The notes beneath the pieces were generated by a model. The model worked only from the letters and a program-made list of their open reading frames with translations, made no database searches and had not been told where the DNA came from. Positions 1 through 7,243 of a DNA stretch of 19,106 nucleotides are shown piece by piece. This DNA is from Caulobacteraceae bacterium (GTDB taxonomy: Bacteria; Pseudomonadota; Alphaproteobacteria; Caulobacterales; Caulobacteraceae). The first letter of the stretch is position 1. Each line of letters opens with the position of its first letter. The translations under genes and the position numbers were made by a program. The stretch spans positions 1 through 19,106 of the forward strand of contig JADZBR010000069.1 in NCBI GenBank assembly GCA_020852035.1, read 5' to 3'.

Positions 1-664
1 CCCGCTGATCGCCGAGGAGAGCGACAAGCTGGTCGACCCGGAGGCCCTGACCACCGAGGCGCTGGCGCTGGCCGAGACCCAGGGCATCGTCTTCCGCGAC
101 GAGAGCGACACGGTGGCCAGCCGCTCCGACCGCGCCGGGGCCGACGTCTCCCGCGAGGGCGTGCAGCGTGACCTCCTGCCGCTGATCGAGGGCACCACGG
201 TCTCGACCAAGTACGGGCCGGTGAAGACCGACCACATCCTCTTCATCGCCTCGGGCGCCTTCCATGTGGCCAAGCCGAGCGACCTGCTCCCCGAGCTGCA
301 GGGCCGCCTGCCGATCCGGGTGGAGCTGAAGGCGCTGACCCGCGACGACTTCCGCCGTATCCTCACCGAGCCGGAGGCCAACCTGATCCGCCAGAACCAA
401 GCGCTGATGGCGACCGAGGGCGTGACGCTGGCCTTCACCGAGGCGGCCATCGATGCGCTGGCCGACGCGGCGGTGACGGTGAACGGCGCGGTCGAGAACA
501 TCGGCGCGCGGCGGCTGCAGACCGTCATGGAAAAGGTGCTCGAGGAGATCAGCTTCACCGCCGGTGACCGCTCCGGCGAGACGGTGACGGTGGACGAGGA
601 CTATGTGAAGAGCCGCATCGGCGAGCTGGCCCAGAACGCGGACCTCTCGCGGTTTATCCTCTGA
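1..664 (+). CDS. hslU: HslU, ATPase subunit of the HslUV protease (3' part only)
   Basis: C-terminal ~220 residues of the AAA+ unfoldase HslU (ClpY), which feeds unfolded proteins to the HslV peptidase in the cytoplasm. The reading frame is open from base 2 and the gene begins upstream of the window. Visible family landmarks are the DVSREGVQRDLLPLIEG block after Walker B, the conserved HILFIASGAF strand, the arginine-containing ELQGRLPIRVEL segment, the sensor-2 NIGARR motif and the characteristic DLSRFIL C-terminus. The Walker B region (bases 89-115) reads IVFRDESDT where the family normally has IVF(L/I)DEIDK. The catalytic Asp and Glu are kept but three flanking residues are not. hslV would be expected upstream, out of view. 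The stop lies 4 bp before a palindromic repeat that could end transcription. Family assignment is very secure. Confidence 0.96.
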   Translation, partial: PLIAEESDKLVDPEALTTEALALAETQGIVFRDESDTVASRSDRAGADVSREGVQRDLLPLIEGTTVSTKYGPVKTDHILFIASGAFHVAKPSDLLPELQGRLPIRVELKALTRDDFRRILTEPEANLIRQNQALMATEGVTLAFTEAAIDALADAAVTVNGAVENIGARRLQTVMEKVLEEISFTAGDRSGETVTVDEDYVKSRIGELAQNADLSRFIL

Positions 665-668
665 GCGA

Positions 669-810
669 AACCTTCCCCCATAATGGGGGAAGTGGCCTGA
701 GGTCGCGAAGCGACGAAGGTCGATGGGGGAAGCATGCGCTTGCTCCCCAGCCTCCCCCATCGACCCTCGGCTTCGCCTTCGGGCCACTTCCCCCGTTCCG
801 GGGGAAGGTT
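669..810. repeat. Nested palindromic intergenic repeat, copy A
   Basis: A 142-bp element fills most of the hslU-to-next-gene gap. Its ends, 669-697 and 782-810, are 29-bp inverted repeats that differ only in a 5-bp centre. Each end is itself a hairpin (arms 673-680/684-691 and 788-794/800-806). Inside are a 5-bp hairpin (702-706/710-714) and a perfect 13-bp stem (718-730/753-765). A second copy with the same architecture lies at 8359-8501. No transposase is present. It may act as a transcription terminator after hslU; the stems are GC-rich but no U-tract is evident. Confidence 0.9.
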
Positions 811-823
811 GTAGCTTCTCTCC

Positions 824-1678
824 ATGAACGTCGAACTCGCCGAAGAACGCATCCTGCTGATCGCCGACCGGTTCACCATGGACCACGCGGAGGGCCGCGC
901 CTGGGCCAAGCGGACCGAGGCGTTCGGCGCGATGGCGCGGCTGGGCGGCCTTCTCTCCAAGCCGAAGGACGAGGACTACGAGGTCGTCTACCGCGAGCGG
1001 CGCCTGCAGCCGTTCTGGCGGATCGAGTCCCACGCCACCTACGAGTACGAGCGCACCCGCAGCTACCGCATCAAGGTCAGCCCCGAGGTCCAGCAGGTGG
1101 AGATCGGCGGCCAGGCCCTGGCGGCGAGCGGCGGCGAGTTCGCCCTCTCCGGCCTGGAGACCTGCCGCGAGGAGACCCGCCGCGACTGGCTCTACGACGG
1201 CCTGAGCAAGCAGATCACGCCGGGCCTCACCGGCTACCTCGGCTTCGACGCCCAGGTGGTCGACGCCGACGCCCTCAACGCCCAGGTCGAGAGCGGCGCG
1301 ATCCTCGTGCCGCCGGAGGCCCGCGCGTCCACCCTGACCCGCGAGGTGCTCGCCCAGGCGATCACCCGTATCGAGGCCGACAAGGTGCTCACCGAGACGG
1401 TGCGGCTGGAGGCCATCGATCTCTACTACCGGCCGGTCTACGCCTTCCGCTACCGCTGGCAGGGCAAGGAGGCGGTGGTCGAGTTCGACGCCGCCACCGG
1501 CGAGACACGGGTCGGCGGCGCCACCTTCGAGCGCCACTTCGGCAAGCTGGCCGACCCGATCTTCCTGCTCGATATCGGCGCCGAGGCGGCCAACATGTTC
1601 ATCCCCGGCGTGAACCTGGCGAAGATCGCCGTGGTCAAGGGCATGCAGATGCAGGGCAAGCTCGCCGGGCCGAAGTAG
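824..1678 (+). CDS. Unrecognised conserved-looking soluble protein, 284 aa
   Basis: I do not recognise this family. The ATG at 824 lies 13 bp after the palindromic repeat; the only purine-rich stretch upstream is the AAGG at the repeat's edge, so the ribosome site is weak. The protein has no signal peptide and no clear transmembrane span. Residues 52-79 are rich in Tyr, Arg and Glu around PFWRIES. Residues 201-231 (YYRPVYAFRYRW then VVEFDAATGETRVGG) look like a beta-hairpin with a DAATGE turn, as seen in PepSY-like folds, but this resemblance is weak. Residues 250-272 form a moderately hydrophobic, Ala/Ile-rich stretch. Codon use (strong G/C at third positions) matches the neighbours, so it is a real gene. 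It is monocistronic, and faces the DUF2244 gene across a hairpin element. Confidence 0.85.
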   Translation: MNVELAEERILLIADRFTMDHAEGRAWAKRTEAFGAMARLGGLLSKPKDEDYEVVYRERRLQPFWRIESHATYEYERTRSYRIKVSPEVQQVEIGGQALAASGGEFALSGLETCREETRRDWLYDGLSKQITPGLTGYLGFDAQVVDADALNAQVESGAILVPPEARASTLTREVLAQAITRIEADKVLTETVRLEAIDLYYRPVYAFRYRWQGKEAVVEFDAATGETRVGGATFERHFGKLADPIFLLDIGAEAANMFIPGVNLAKIAVVKGMQMQGKLAGPK

Positions 1679-1698
1679 GGCGCGCTATTCTCCCTCAC

Positions 1699-1811
1699 CG
1701 TCATTCTCGCCCTTGTGGCGAGAATCCCTGTCTCCGGCGCACGGCGGGTCGAGGCCGCCCTAAGTCTGAGACGCAGGTCGAGGGACCCTGGGCGCAAGGC
1801 CCAGGGTGACG
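1699..1811. repeat. Two-hairpin intergenic repeat between convergent genes
   Basis: Two perfect 9-bp hairpins, 1703-1711/1717-1725 and 1785-1793/1799-1807, are bracketed by a CGTCA/TGACG terminal inverted pair (1699-1703, 1807-1811). The element occupies most of the 141-bp gap between convergent stop codons at 1678 and 1820. It resembles the dispersed CGTCATTCTCG-type repeats common in alphaproteobacterial intergenic regions (from general knowledge). A role as bidirectional terminator is plausible from position. Confidence 0.75.
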
Positions 1812-1819
1812 TGGTGGGG

Positions 1820-2281
1820 TTAGCGTGGAACGCCCAGGCGAGCGTCGGCGATGGCTCTCTCAAGAGCGCCGGCGAACTCCAACCGCTCCGCCGGGCTCAG
1901 CGCCGCCGCGATGGTCATCGCCTTGCCCGAGAGCGACAGCCGCACGCGGGAATCGCCCGGCCCGCGCCGCTCCAGCGCCACGCGGGTGAAGGCGGTGGGC
2001 GAGCGCCACACCGGCTGGTCCTTGCGCAGCACGCAGATCTCCGCCGGCGTCACCCGCACCCGCTCGGGCTGCAGCGCCCGGTTATGGATCGTGAACGCCC
2101 ACCAGAGCGCCAGCACGTCCAGCCCCATGAAGACCGGCGCCGGCCACAGGCCGTTCATCCAGAAGACGGTCCCGGCGATCCCGTTGGCCGCGCCCACCAG
2201 GCACAGCAGGATGAACATCCCGGTGCGCGACAGCGACCGGTTGGGCGTGATCTCCGCATCCATGTAGAGCGGCTCGGCCAT
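1820..2281 (-). CDS. DUF2244 family membrane protein
   Basis: A 153-residue integral membrane protein of the DUF2244 type, widespread in alphaproteobacteria and of unknown function. I chose the ATG at 2281 (MAEPLYMDAEITPNRSLS) because the family begins with a short polar N-terminus ending in a PxRSLS motif; the frame stays open to 2443 but that extension overlaps nth and has no family character. Another in-frame Met lies six residues further in. Two hydrophobic helices are visible, about residues 22-40 and 47-65, followed by a basic, soluble C-terminal domain (residues 70-153) with a beta-rich VRVTPAEICVLR start. It is divergent from nth with 69 bp between start codons, so the promoters of both must lie there; I see no clear promoter motif. 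Confidence 0.85.
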   Translation of the reverse strand: MAEPLYMDAEITPNRSLSRTGMFILLCLVGAANGIAGTVFWMNGLWPAPVFMGLDVLALWWAFTIHNRALQPERVRVTPAEICVLRKDQPVWRSPTAFTRVALERRGPGDSRVRLSLSGKAMTIAAALSPAERLEFAGALERAIADARLGVPR

Positions 2282-2350
2282 GCGAAATCCCGCATACGCC
2301 CGCCGTCGCCGCTTGGCGAGAGGCGCCGACGCGCGGCATGGTCCGCCCGC

Positions 2351-3031
2351 ATGGCCAAGCCCGCTTCCCGCCGCCGCGTCTCGCCGAAGGAGCGGGTGCG
2401 CATCGACGAGATCTTCCGCCGCTTCGAAGCCTACAGCGAGCATCCCAAGACCGAGCTGAACTACACGAGCCCCTTCACCCTGGTCAGCGCCGTGGCGCTC
2501 TCGGCCCAGGCCACCGACGTCTCGGTCAACAAGGCCACCGAAAAGCTGTTCGCCGTGGCGGACACGCCGCGCAAGATGCTGGCCCTCGGCGAGGCGGGCC
2601 TGATCCCCTACATCCAGACCATCGGTCTCTATCGCGGCAAGGCCCAGCGGCTGATCGCCATGTCACGCATCCTGGTCGAGCAGCACGGCGGCGAGGTGCC
2701 GCTGGAGCGCGAGAAGCTGGAGGCCCTGCCGGGCGTCGGCCACAAGACCGCCAGCGTGGTGCTCAACGAGCTGGACATCGAGCCGGCCATCGCGGTGGAC
2801 ACCCATGTGTTCCGCGTCTCGCACCGGCTGAAGCTCTCGGCCGGCAAGACCCCCGACCAGGTGGAGGCCGACCTGATGCGCGTCGTCCCCGACCCCGCCA
2901 AGACCCGCGCCCATCACTGGCTGATCCTGCACGGCCGCTACGTCTGCGTGGCGCGCAAGCCCAAGTGCGGCGACTGCCTGATCGCCGACCTCTGTCCCTC
3001 GCGCGAACTCTTCATGGGCGGTTGGATGTGA
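2351..3031 (+). CDS. nth: Endonuclease III (DNA glycosylase/AP lyase)
   Basis: Base-excision repair enzyme that removes oxidised pyrimidines and cleaves the resulting abasic site. The 226-residue product is slightly longer than the E. coli enzyme (211). The helix-hairpin-helix ends in LPGVGHKTA with the catalytic lysine at K132, and the catalytic aspartate is D150 in VDTHVFR. The [4Fe-4S] cluster loop is complete: C199-X6-C206-X2-C209-X5-C215. I chose the ATG at 2351 because the protein then starts with a short basic leader before the conserved RIDEIFRRF helix; upstream in-frame sequence is shadow of the opposite-strand gene. Its stop overlaps the GTG of the next gene by 4 nt, so the two are probably co-transcribed and translationally coupled. 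Confidence 0.97.
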   Translation: MAKPASRRRVSPKERVRIDEIFRRFEAYSEHPKTELNYTSPFTLVSAVALSAQATDVSVNKATEKLFAVADTPRKMLALGEAGLIPYIQTIGLYRGKAQRLIAMSRILVEQHGGEVPLEREKLEALPGVGHKTASVVLNELDIEPAIAVDTHVFRVSHRLKLSAGKTPDQVEADLMRVVPDPAKTRAHHWLILHGRYVCVARKPKCGDCLIADLCPSRELFMGGWM

Positions 3032-3624
3032 AGCACCTGGTTCTCGACATCGGCGGCGTTTTCTACCTCGGCAAGACCGACAAGGCGTTCTGGCGCGCCT
3101 GGGCGCAGAGGGCCGGCCTCGCCCCCGACGACCTTGAGAGCGGCTTCTGGTACGGGCCGGACATCGAAGCCGCCAATATCGGCGACATCGACCGCGCCGA
3201 ATATTGCCGTCGGACCGCCCTGCGGATCGGCGCCACGCCGCAGGTGATCTCCGATGTCGTGCAGGCGGCGTTCAACAGCGAGTTCAATCAGGCGCTCGCC
3301 GATCACATCCGTGGGCTGCGCGAGCGCGGCGCGGCGGTGTCGGCGCTCAGCAACAGTTGGTCCTCAGAGGCGGCGATACTGGCCCGGCCGGAGCTGGCGG
3401 GGCTGTTCGACCACGCGGTTTCGTCCGCCGACGTGAAGCTGACCAAGCCGGACCCGGCCATCTATCGCCTCGCGCTGCAACGCCTGGGTGTTTCGCCGCG
3501 CGACGTGGTCTTTATCGACGACACGCCGGGCCTCGTGGAAGCGGCGCGGCGGCTGGGAATCGGCGCGATCCACTTCCGGGATACGGCTCAGGTGCTGGCC
3601 GAACTCGCCGTCGTCTGGCCCTGA
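3028..3624 (+). CDS. HAD-superfamily hydrolase (IA-like)
   Basis: A 198-residue haloacid dehalogenase-like hydrolase, probably a small-molecule phosphatase. Motif I is LDIGGVFY with the nucleophile D7. The usual second Asp (position +2) is Gly, as in the YihX-like branch. Motif II is the Ser in LSNSW (S108), motif III is K140 in KPDPAIY, and motif IV is the acidic pair D164/D165 in FIDDTPG. A helical cap lies between about residues 17 and 90. The start is GTG at 3028, overlapping the nth stop (GTGA); no ATG fits before the conserved first strand. The last 37 bp overlap the 3' end of the opposite-strand gene. Substrate unknown. Confidence 0.88.
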   Translation: MKHLVLDIGGVFYLGKTDKAFWRAWAQRAGLAPDDLESGFWYGPDIEAANIGDIDRAEYCRRTALRIGATPQVISDVVQAAFNSEFNQALADHIRGLRERGAAVSALSNSWSSEAAILARPELAGLFDHAVSSADVKLTKPDPAIYRLALQRLGVSPRDVVFIDDTPGLVEAARRLGIGAIHFRDTAQVLAELAVVWP

Positions 3625-4121
3625 GGCGGGGTGGGCGCCGCCGCGGGCGGCGGTGTCTCGGCCAGCACGGCGGCGAGCTTGCCGTCAACCAGGTCGCGAA
3701 AGCCGTCGGCGAACAGCAGGCGGTCGCGGCTCCACCAGAGCTGCACCAGCGGCGAGCGCACCCAGCTGATCAACGCCCGCTCCTGATAGGTCCACCACGG
3801 CCGCAGGACGCGCTGCTCCATGCGAGCCGCTTCCCACCCGGCCTGGAACTGGGCGAACACCCCGTTGCAGATCAGCGACATGCGCAGGTCGTCCACCGGC
3901 GTCATCGCACCGCCGGCGAAGCGGCCGACGATCTGCTCCAGCATCGGGTCGAGCCCCAGCGGGATCAGGTAGCCGGTCGCGGCGTCGGCCTGCGCCTGCT
4001 GGGTGGAGATCCGCAGTTCATAGCTGTTGTGGCGGATTTCCAGCGCCACATAGATCAAGGACACCACCACGGCGACCGCGCTGATCACCTGGGCGATATC
4101 GGACGCATCCTGCAGCGTCAT
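3588..4121 (-). CDS. Unknown protein with one N-terminal transmembrane helix
   Basis: A 177-residue protein that I do not assign to a named family. The ATG at 4121 follows a GGCGGGGGG purine run typical of a ribosome site here. Residues 8-28 (IAQVISAVAVVVSLIYVALEI) form one hydrophobic helix, followed by a basic RHNSYELR boundary, so the bulk is probably cytoplasmic. The pattern of a short start, one helix, then EIRHNS resembles a common group of uncharacterised proteobacterial membrane-anchored proteins. The middle is rich in Trp and Arg (residues 110-140), with a Pro/Ala then Thr/Ser-rich tail. It reads through the last 37 bp of the HAD gene on the opposite strand, and only the low-complexity tail is in the overlap. 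The frame is open further upstream (antisense to the kinase gene), but that stretch has no protein character. Confidence 0.75.
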   Translation of the reverse strand: MTLQDASDIAQVISAVAVVVSLIYVALEIRHNSYELRISTQQAQADAATGYLIPLGLDPMLEQIVGRFAGGAMTPVDDLRMSLICNGVFAQFQAGWEAARMEQRVLRPWWTYQERALISWVRSPLVQLWWSRDRLLFADGFRDLVDGKLAAVLAETPPPAAAPTPPQGQTTASSAST

Positions 4122-4193
4122 CGGCCCCCCGCCTTCTCGTTTTCCCTGCTTTCCTATACTGCGACCCGCATTCCAACGCGCAAGGACCGCTGA
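4122..4193 (+). promoter_or_regulatory. Upstream region of the kinase-his operon, with strong ribosome site
   Basis: This 72-bp gap separates the divergent 3588-4121 gene from the kinase-his operon. TATACT at 4155-4160 is a good -10 candidate, but I find no convincing -35 at 16-18 bp. AAGGA at 4182-4186, 7 nt before the ATG at 4194, is a strong Shine-Dalgarno and fixes that start. No leader-peptide or His-codon attenuator is present in the space available. Confidence 0.4.
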
Positions 4194-5186
4194 ATGACCG
4201 CCGCCTACGACGTCGCCGCCATCGGCAACGCCATCGTCGACGTGATCGCGCCCTGCTCGGCGCAGTTCCTGACCGAGCATACCCTGGAGCGCGGGGCGAT
4301 GATGCTGGTGGATGAGGCTGAGAGCGCGGCGCTCTACGGCGCGATGGCGCCGGGGCTGGAGACCTCCGGCGGCTCGGCGGGCAACACCGTCGCCGGGGTC
4401 GCCAGCCTGGGCGGACGGGCGGCCTATATCGGCAAGGTGGCCGACGACCAACTGGGCGAGGTCTTCACCCACGACATGCGGGCGATCGGCGCCCACTTCG
4501 ACGTGCCGCCGCTGGTCGGCGGGCCGGCGACCGCCAGGAGCTTGATCAATGTGCTGCCAGACGGCGAGCGCACCATGTGCACCTTCCTCGGCGCCTCCGT
4601 GGAACTGACCGCCGCCGACGTCGATCAGGAAGTCGTCGAGGGCGCGGCCATCGTCTATCTGGAAGGCTACCTCTTCGACCCCTCCGAGGCGCGCAAGGCG
4701 TTCGCCAAAGCCGCCGGGCTGGCGCGCGCGTCGGACCGGCTGATCGCCATCACCCTCTCCGACAGCTTCGTGGTCGAACGCCACCGCGAGGCGCTGATGG
4801 AGTTCATCGAGGGTCAGGTGGACCTGGTCTTCGCCAACGCCGCCGAGATCACCAGCCTCTTCCGGGTGGACGACTTCGACCAGGCCGTCGCCCTGCTGCG
4901 CGAGCGCGCGCCGATGGCCGCCGTCACCCGTTCGGAACAGGGCTCTGTGGTCTATTCGGGCGCGCAGACCGCCATCGTCCCGGCCTACCCGGTGCAGAAA
5001 GTCGTGGACACCACCGGCGCCGGCGACCAATACGCCGCCGGGTTCATGTTCGGCCTCGCCCGGGGCCTGCCGCTGGAGGTCTGCGGCCGGCTGGGGTCGC
5101 TGGCGGCGTCGGAGGTGATCTCGCACTACGGGCCGCGCCCGCAGGTCTGGCTGAAGGACCTCGCCGCCGCCGAGGGGCTGATCTGA
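4194..5186 (+). CDS. PfkB-family carbohydrate/nucleoside kinase, adenosine kinase-like
   Basis: A 330-residue ribokinase-fold kinase, most like the alphaproteobacterial adenosine kinases, which phosphorylate a nucleoside or sugar from ATP. The N-terminus AAIGNAIVDVIA is the first strand of the fold. SGGSAGNTVAGVASLGG (residues 58-74) is the substrate-binding glycine-rich motif. The second PfkB signature, VDTTGAGDQYAAGFMFG (271-287), carries the catalytic Asp D278 and the anion hole. NAAEI (215-219) is the Mg-associated region. It is the first gene of the his operon and its TGA shares one base with the hisB ATG (TGATG), so translation is probably coupled. The exact substrate cannot be read from sequence; adenosine is the best guess, with other purine ribosides possible. 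Confidence 0.9.
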   Translation: MTAAYDVAAIGNAIVDVIAPCSAQFLTEHTLERGAMMLVDEAESAALYGAMAPGLETSGGSAGNTVAGVASLGGRAAYIGKVADDQLGEVFTHDMRAIGAHFDVPPLVGGPATARSLINVLPDGERTMCTFLGASVELTAADVDQEVVEGAAIVYLEGYLFDPSEARKAFAKAAGLARASDRLIAITLSDSFVVERHREALMEFIEGQVDLVFANAAEITSLFRVDDFDQAVALLRERAPMAAVTRSEQGSVVYSGAQTAIVPAYPVQKVVDTTGAGDQYAAGFMFGLARGLPLEVCGRLGSLAASEVISHYGPRPQVWLKDLAAAEGLI

Positions 5187-5776
5187 TGTCGCGCACCGCC
5201 GAAGTCGTCCGCAACACCAAGGAGACGCAGATCCGCGTGCGCGTCGATCTGGACGGCACGGGCGTGTCGAAGATCGCCACCGGCGTCGGCTTCTTCGACC
5301 ACATGCTGGAGAGCTTCGCCCGCCACGGCGGCATCGACCTCGACATCGAGACCAAGGGCGACCTGCACATCGACATGCACCACACGGTGGAGGACACCGG
5401 CATCGTGCTCGGCCAGGCCGTCAATAAGGCGCTGGATGGCTTCAAGGGCATCCGCCGCTTTGGCCACGCCTATATCCCGATGGACGAGACGCTCACCCGC
5501 TGCGCCCTCGACCTCTCCAACCGGCCCTACCTGATCTGGAAGGTCGAGTTCTCGCGCCCGAAGGTCGGCGAGATGGACACAGAGCTGTTCAAGGAGTTCC
5601 ACCACGCCTTCGCCATGAACGCGGGGGCCTGCGTGCATCTGGAGACGCTCTACGGCGACAATACGCACCACATCGCCGAGAGCGGCTTCAAGGCGCTGGC
5701 GCGGGCGCTTCGGTCGGCCATCGAGATCGACCCGAAGACCGGCGGCCACGCCCCCTCCACCAAGGGCGTGCTCTAG
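5186..5776 (+). CDS. hisB: Imidazoleglycerol-phosphate dehydratase
   Basis: Catalyses the Mn-dependent dehydration of imidazole-glycerol phosphate to imidazole-acetol phosphate in histidine synthesis. The 196-residue protein is the monofunctional form with no fused histidinol-phosphatase domain. The two metal-binding repeats are visible: HHTVED (65-70) and THHIAES (160-166), with GVGFFDHML (33-41) and MDET in between. The ATG at 5186 shares a base with the kinase stop, and GAGGGG at 5172-5177 is a well-spaced ribosome site 8 nt away. Only 9 bp separate it from hisH. The N-terminus MSRTAEVVRNTKET is typical for the family. Confidence 0.97.
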   Translation: MSRTAEVVRNTKETQIRVRVDLDGTGVSKIATGVGFFDHMLESFARHGGIDLDIETKGDLHIDMHHTVEDTGIVLGQAVNKALDGFKGIRRFGHAYIPMDETLTRCALDLSNRPYLIWKVEFSRPKVGEMDTELFKEFHHAFAMNAGACVHLETLYGDNTHHIAESGFKALARALRSAIEIDPKTGGHAPSTKGVL

Positions 5777-5785
5777 GATTTTCCC

Positions 5786-6412
5786 ATGCAGAGTATCGCC
5801 CTGATCGACTACGGGTCGGGCAACCTGCGCTCGGCCGAAAAGGCCCTGATCCGCGCCGCCGACGGCCGCGCGGAGATCGTCGTGACCGACAGCCCCGAGG
5901 TGATCGCCGCCGCCGACCGCGTGGTGCTGCCCGGCGTCGGCGCCTTCGCGGCCTGCATGGCGGCGTTGCAGGCGCGCGCCGGCGTGGTCGAGGCCATGAC
6001 CGAGGCGGTGCAGGTTCGCGGCGCGCCCTTCCTTGGCATCTGCGTCGGCATGCAGCTCCTCGCCACGCGCGGGCTGGAGTTCGGCGAGACACGGGGGCTC
6101 GGCTGGATTCCCGGCGACGTGAAGCGCCTGGAGGTCGACGACCCGCACCTGAAGGTGCCGCACATGGGCTGGAACGAGGTGACGCCGGCCGCGGCGGGTG
6201 CACTCATCCCGGCGCCGGACGTGATGTACTTCACCCACTCCTTCGCCTTCCACCCGACCGAGGCGGGCGACATCGCCGCGACCGCCGCACACGGCCAGCG
6301 CTTCGCGGCGGCGGTGCAGCGGGGCAATATGGCCGGCGTTCAGTTCCACCCCGAGAAGTCGCAGGGCTCCGGCCTTGCGCTCCTCGCCCGCTTCCTGGAG
6401 TGGCGGCCATGA
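5786..6412 (+). CDS. hisH: Imidazole glycerol phosphate synthase, glutamine amidotransferase subunit
   Basis: Class I glutaminase that supplies ammonia to HisF for closing the imidazole ring, releasing AICAR. The 208-residue length is normal. The catalytic triad is visible: C86 in GICVGMQLL, H188 and E190 in GVQFHPEKSQ. The oxyanion region is LPGVGAF (48-54), and IDYGSGNL (7-14) opens the fold. It overlaps the hisA ATG by 4 nt (ATGA). It needs HisF, encoded two genes downstream, as its partner. Confidence 0.97.
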   Translation: MQSIALIDYGSGNLRSAEKALIRAADGRAEIVVTDSPEVIAAADRVVLPGVGAFAACMAALQARAGVVEAMTEAVQVRGAPFLGICVGMQLLATRGLEFGETRGLGWIPGDVKRLEVDDPHLKVPHMGWNEVTPAAAGALIPAPDVMYFTHSFAFHPTEAGDIAATAAHGQRFAAAVQRGNMAGVQFHPEKSQGSGLALLARFLEWRP

Positions 6413-7134
6413 TCCTCTACCCCGCCATCGACCTGAAGGACGGCCAGTGCGTGCGCGTGCTGCACGGCGACTTCGCCACCGCCACAGTGTTCAACACCGA
6501 CCCCGCCGACCAGGCGCGCCAGTGGGTCGAGGCCGGCTTCGAGTGGCTGCACGTCGTCGATCTGACCGGCTCAGCCGAGGGCCGGGCGGTGAACGGCGAG
6601 GCGGTGGGCGCCATCCTCGGCGCCGCCAGGGGCGTGCCGGTGCAACTCGGCGGCGGCGTGCGCTCGATGGCCGACGCGGCCCGCTGGATCGAGGCCGGCG
6701 TCTCCCGCGTGATCCTCGGCACCGCCGCGGTGCGCGACCCCGAGTTCGTCAAGGCCGCCGCCAGGGAGTGGCCGCAGGGCGTGGCCATCAGCGTCGATGT
6801 GCGGGGGGGCAAGGTCGCCGTGCAGGGCTGGCTGGAATCCACCGATCTGGACGCCCTCACCGTCGCCCGCCGTTTCGAGGACGCCGGCGTCGCCGCCCTG
6901 ATCGTCACCGACATCGACCGCGACGGCGCCCTGACCGGCTTCAACGTCGAGGTGTTCGGCGCCATCGCCGACGCCGTCTCGATCCCGGTGATCGCCGCCG
7001 GCGGCCTGGCGTCAGTGCGCGACATCGAGGCGGTGCGCGCCCGCGTCGGGACGCCCATCGCTGGCGCGGTGCTCGGCCGGGCGCTCTACACTGGCGGCAT
7101 CAAGCCGGGCGAAGCGCTCGCGGCGGCGGCCTGA
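6409..7134 (+). CDS. hisA: ProFAR isomerase (phosphoribosylformimino-AICAR-P isomerase)
   Basis: A (beta/alpha)8-barrel enzyme performing the Amadori rearrangement of ProFAR to PRFAR, the substrate of HisF-HisH. I start it at ATG 6409, giving MILYPAIDLKDG, rather than the in-frame GTG at 6400: GGAG at 6397-6400 is 8 nt from this ATG and the family begins at this point. That gives 241 residues. Catalytic aspartates are D8 (AIDLKDG) and D130 (ISVDVRGG). Phosphate-binding glycines are in QLGGGVRS (79-86) and the second half-barrel in VIAAGGLAS. It overlaps hisH by 4 nt. A 109-bp gap holding an inverted repeat follows before hisF. Confidence 0.97.
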   Translation: MILYPAIDLKDGQCVRVLHGDFATATVFNTDPADQARQWVEAGFEWLHVVDLTGSAEGRAVNGEAVGAILGAARGVPVQLGGGVRSMADAARWIEAGVSRVILGTAAVRDPEFVKAAAREWPQGVAISVDVRGGKVAVQGWLESTDLDALTVARRFEDAGVAALIVTDIDRDGALTGFNVEVFGAIADAVSIPVIAAGGLASVRDIEAVRARVGTPIAGAVLGRALYTGGIKPGEALAAAA

Positions 7135-7153
7135 TGCGGGGATTTCCCACATT

Positions 7154-7241
7154 CCGCTCATCCCCGCGAAAGCGGGGACCCAGTCCTGTCCAGCTGACCC
7201 CGCGCCCTTCCGTGGGTTCCCGCTTTCGCGGGGATGAGCGG
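7154..7241. repeat. Inverted repeat between hisA and hisF
   Basis: Two 29-bp arms, 7154-7182 and 7213-7241, match at 28 of 29 positions in inverted orientation with a 30-bp spacer. Each arm also contains its own smaller hairpin, CCCCGC-GAAA-GCGGGG (7162-7177 in the left arm). The sequence class TCATCCCCGCGAAAGCGGGGA is a familiar dispersed repeat in alphaproteobacterial genomes (from general knowledge). The right arm ends 2 nt before the hisF start, so in mRNA it could pair across the ribosome site. Confidence 0.92.
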
Positions 7242-7243
7242 TC

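Noticed and set aside
1715..2350. N-terminal extension of nth
   Set aside because: The in-frame upstream sequence is antisense to the DUF2244 gene and has no endonuclease III similarity; the ATG at 2351 gives a normal-length enzyme.
3588..5126. Long open frame on the minus strand (512 codons) running antisense through the PfkB kinase gene
   Set aside because: Only the part downstream of 4121 has protein-like composition; the upstream part is antisense to a well-supported kinase and consists of Arg/Gly/His/Asp-rich shadow sequence.
7135..7243. CRISPR-like array or transposon between hisA and hisF
   Set aside because: There are only two inverted arms, no repeated spacers, no transposase and no target duplication that I can see.
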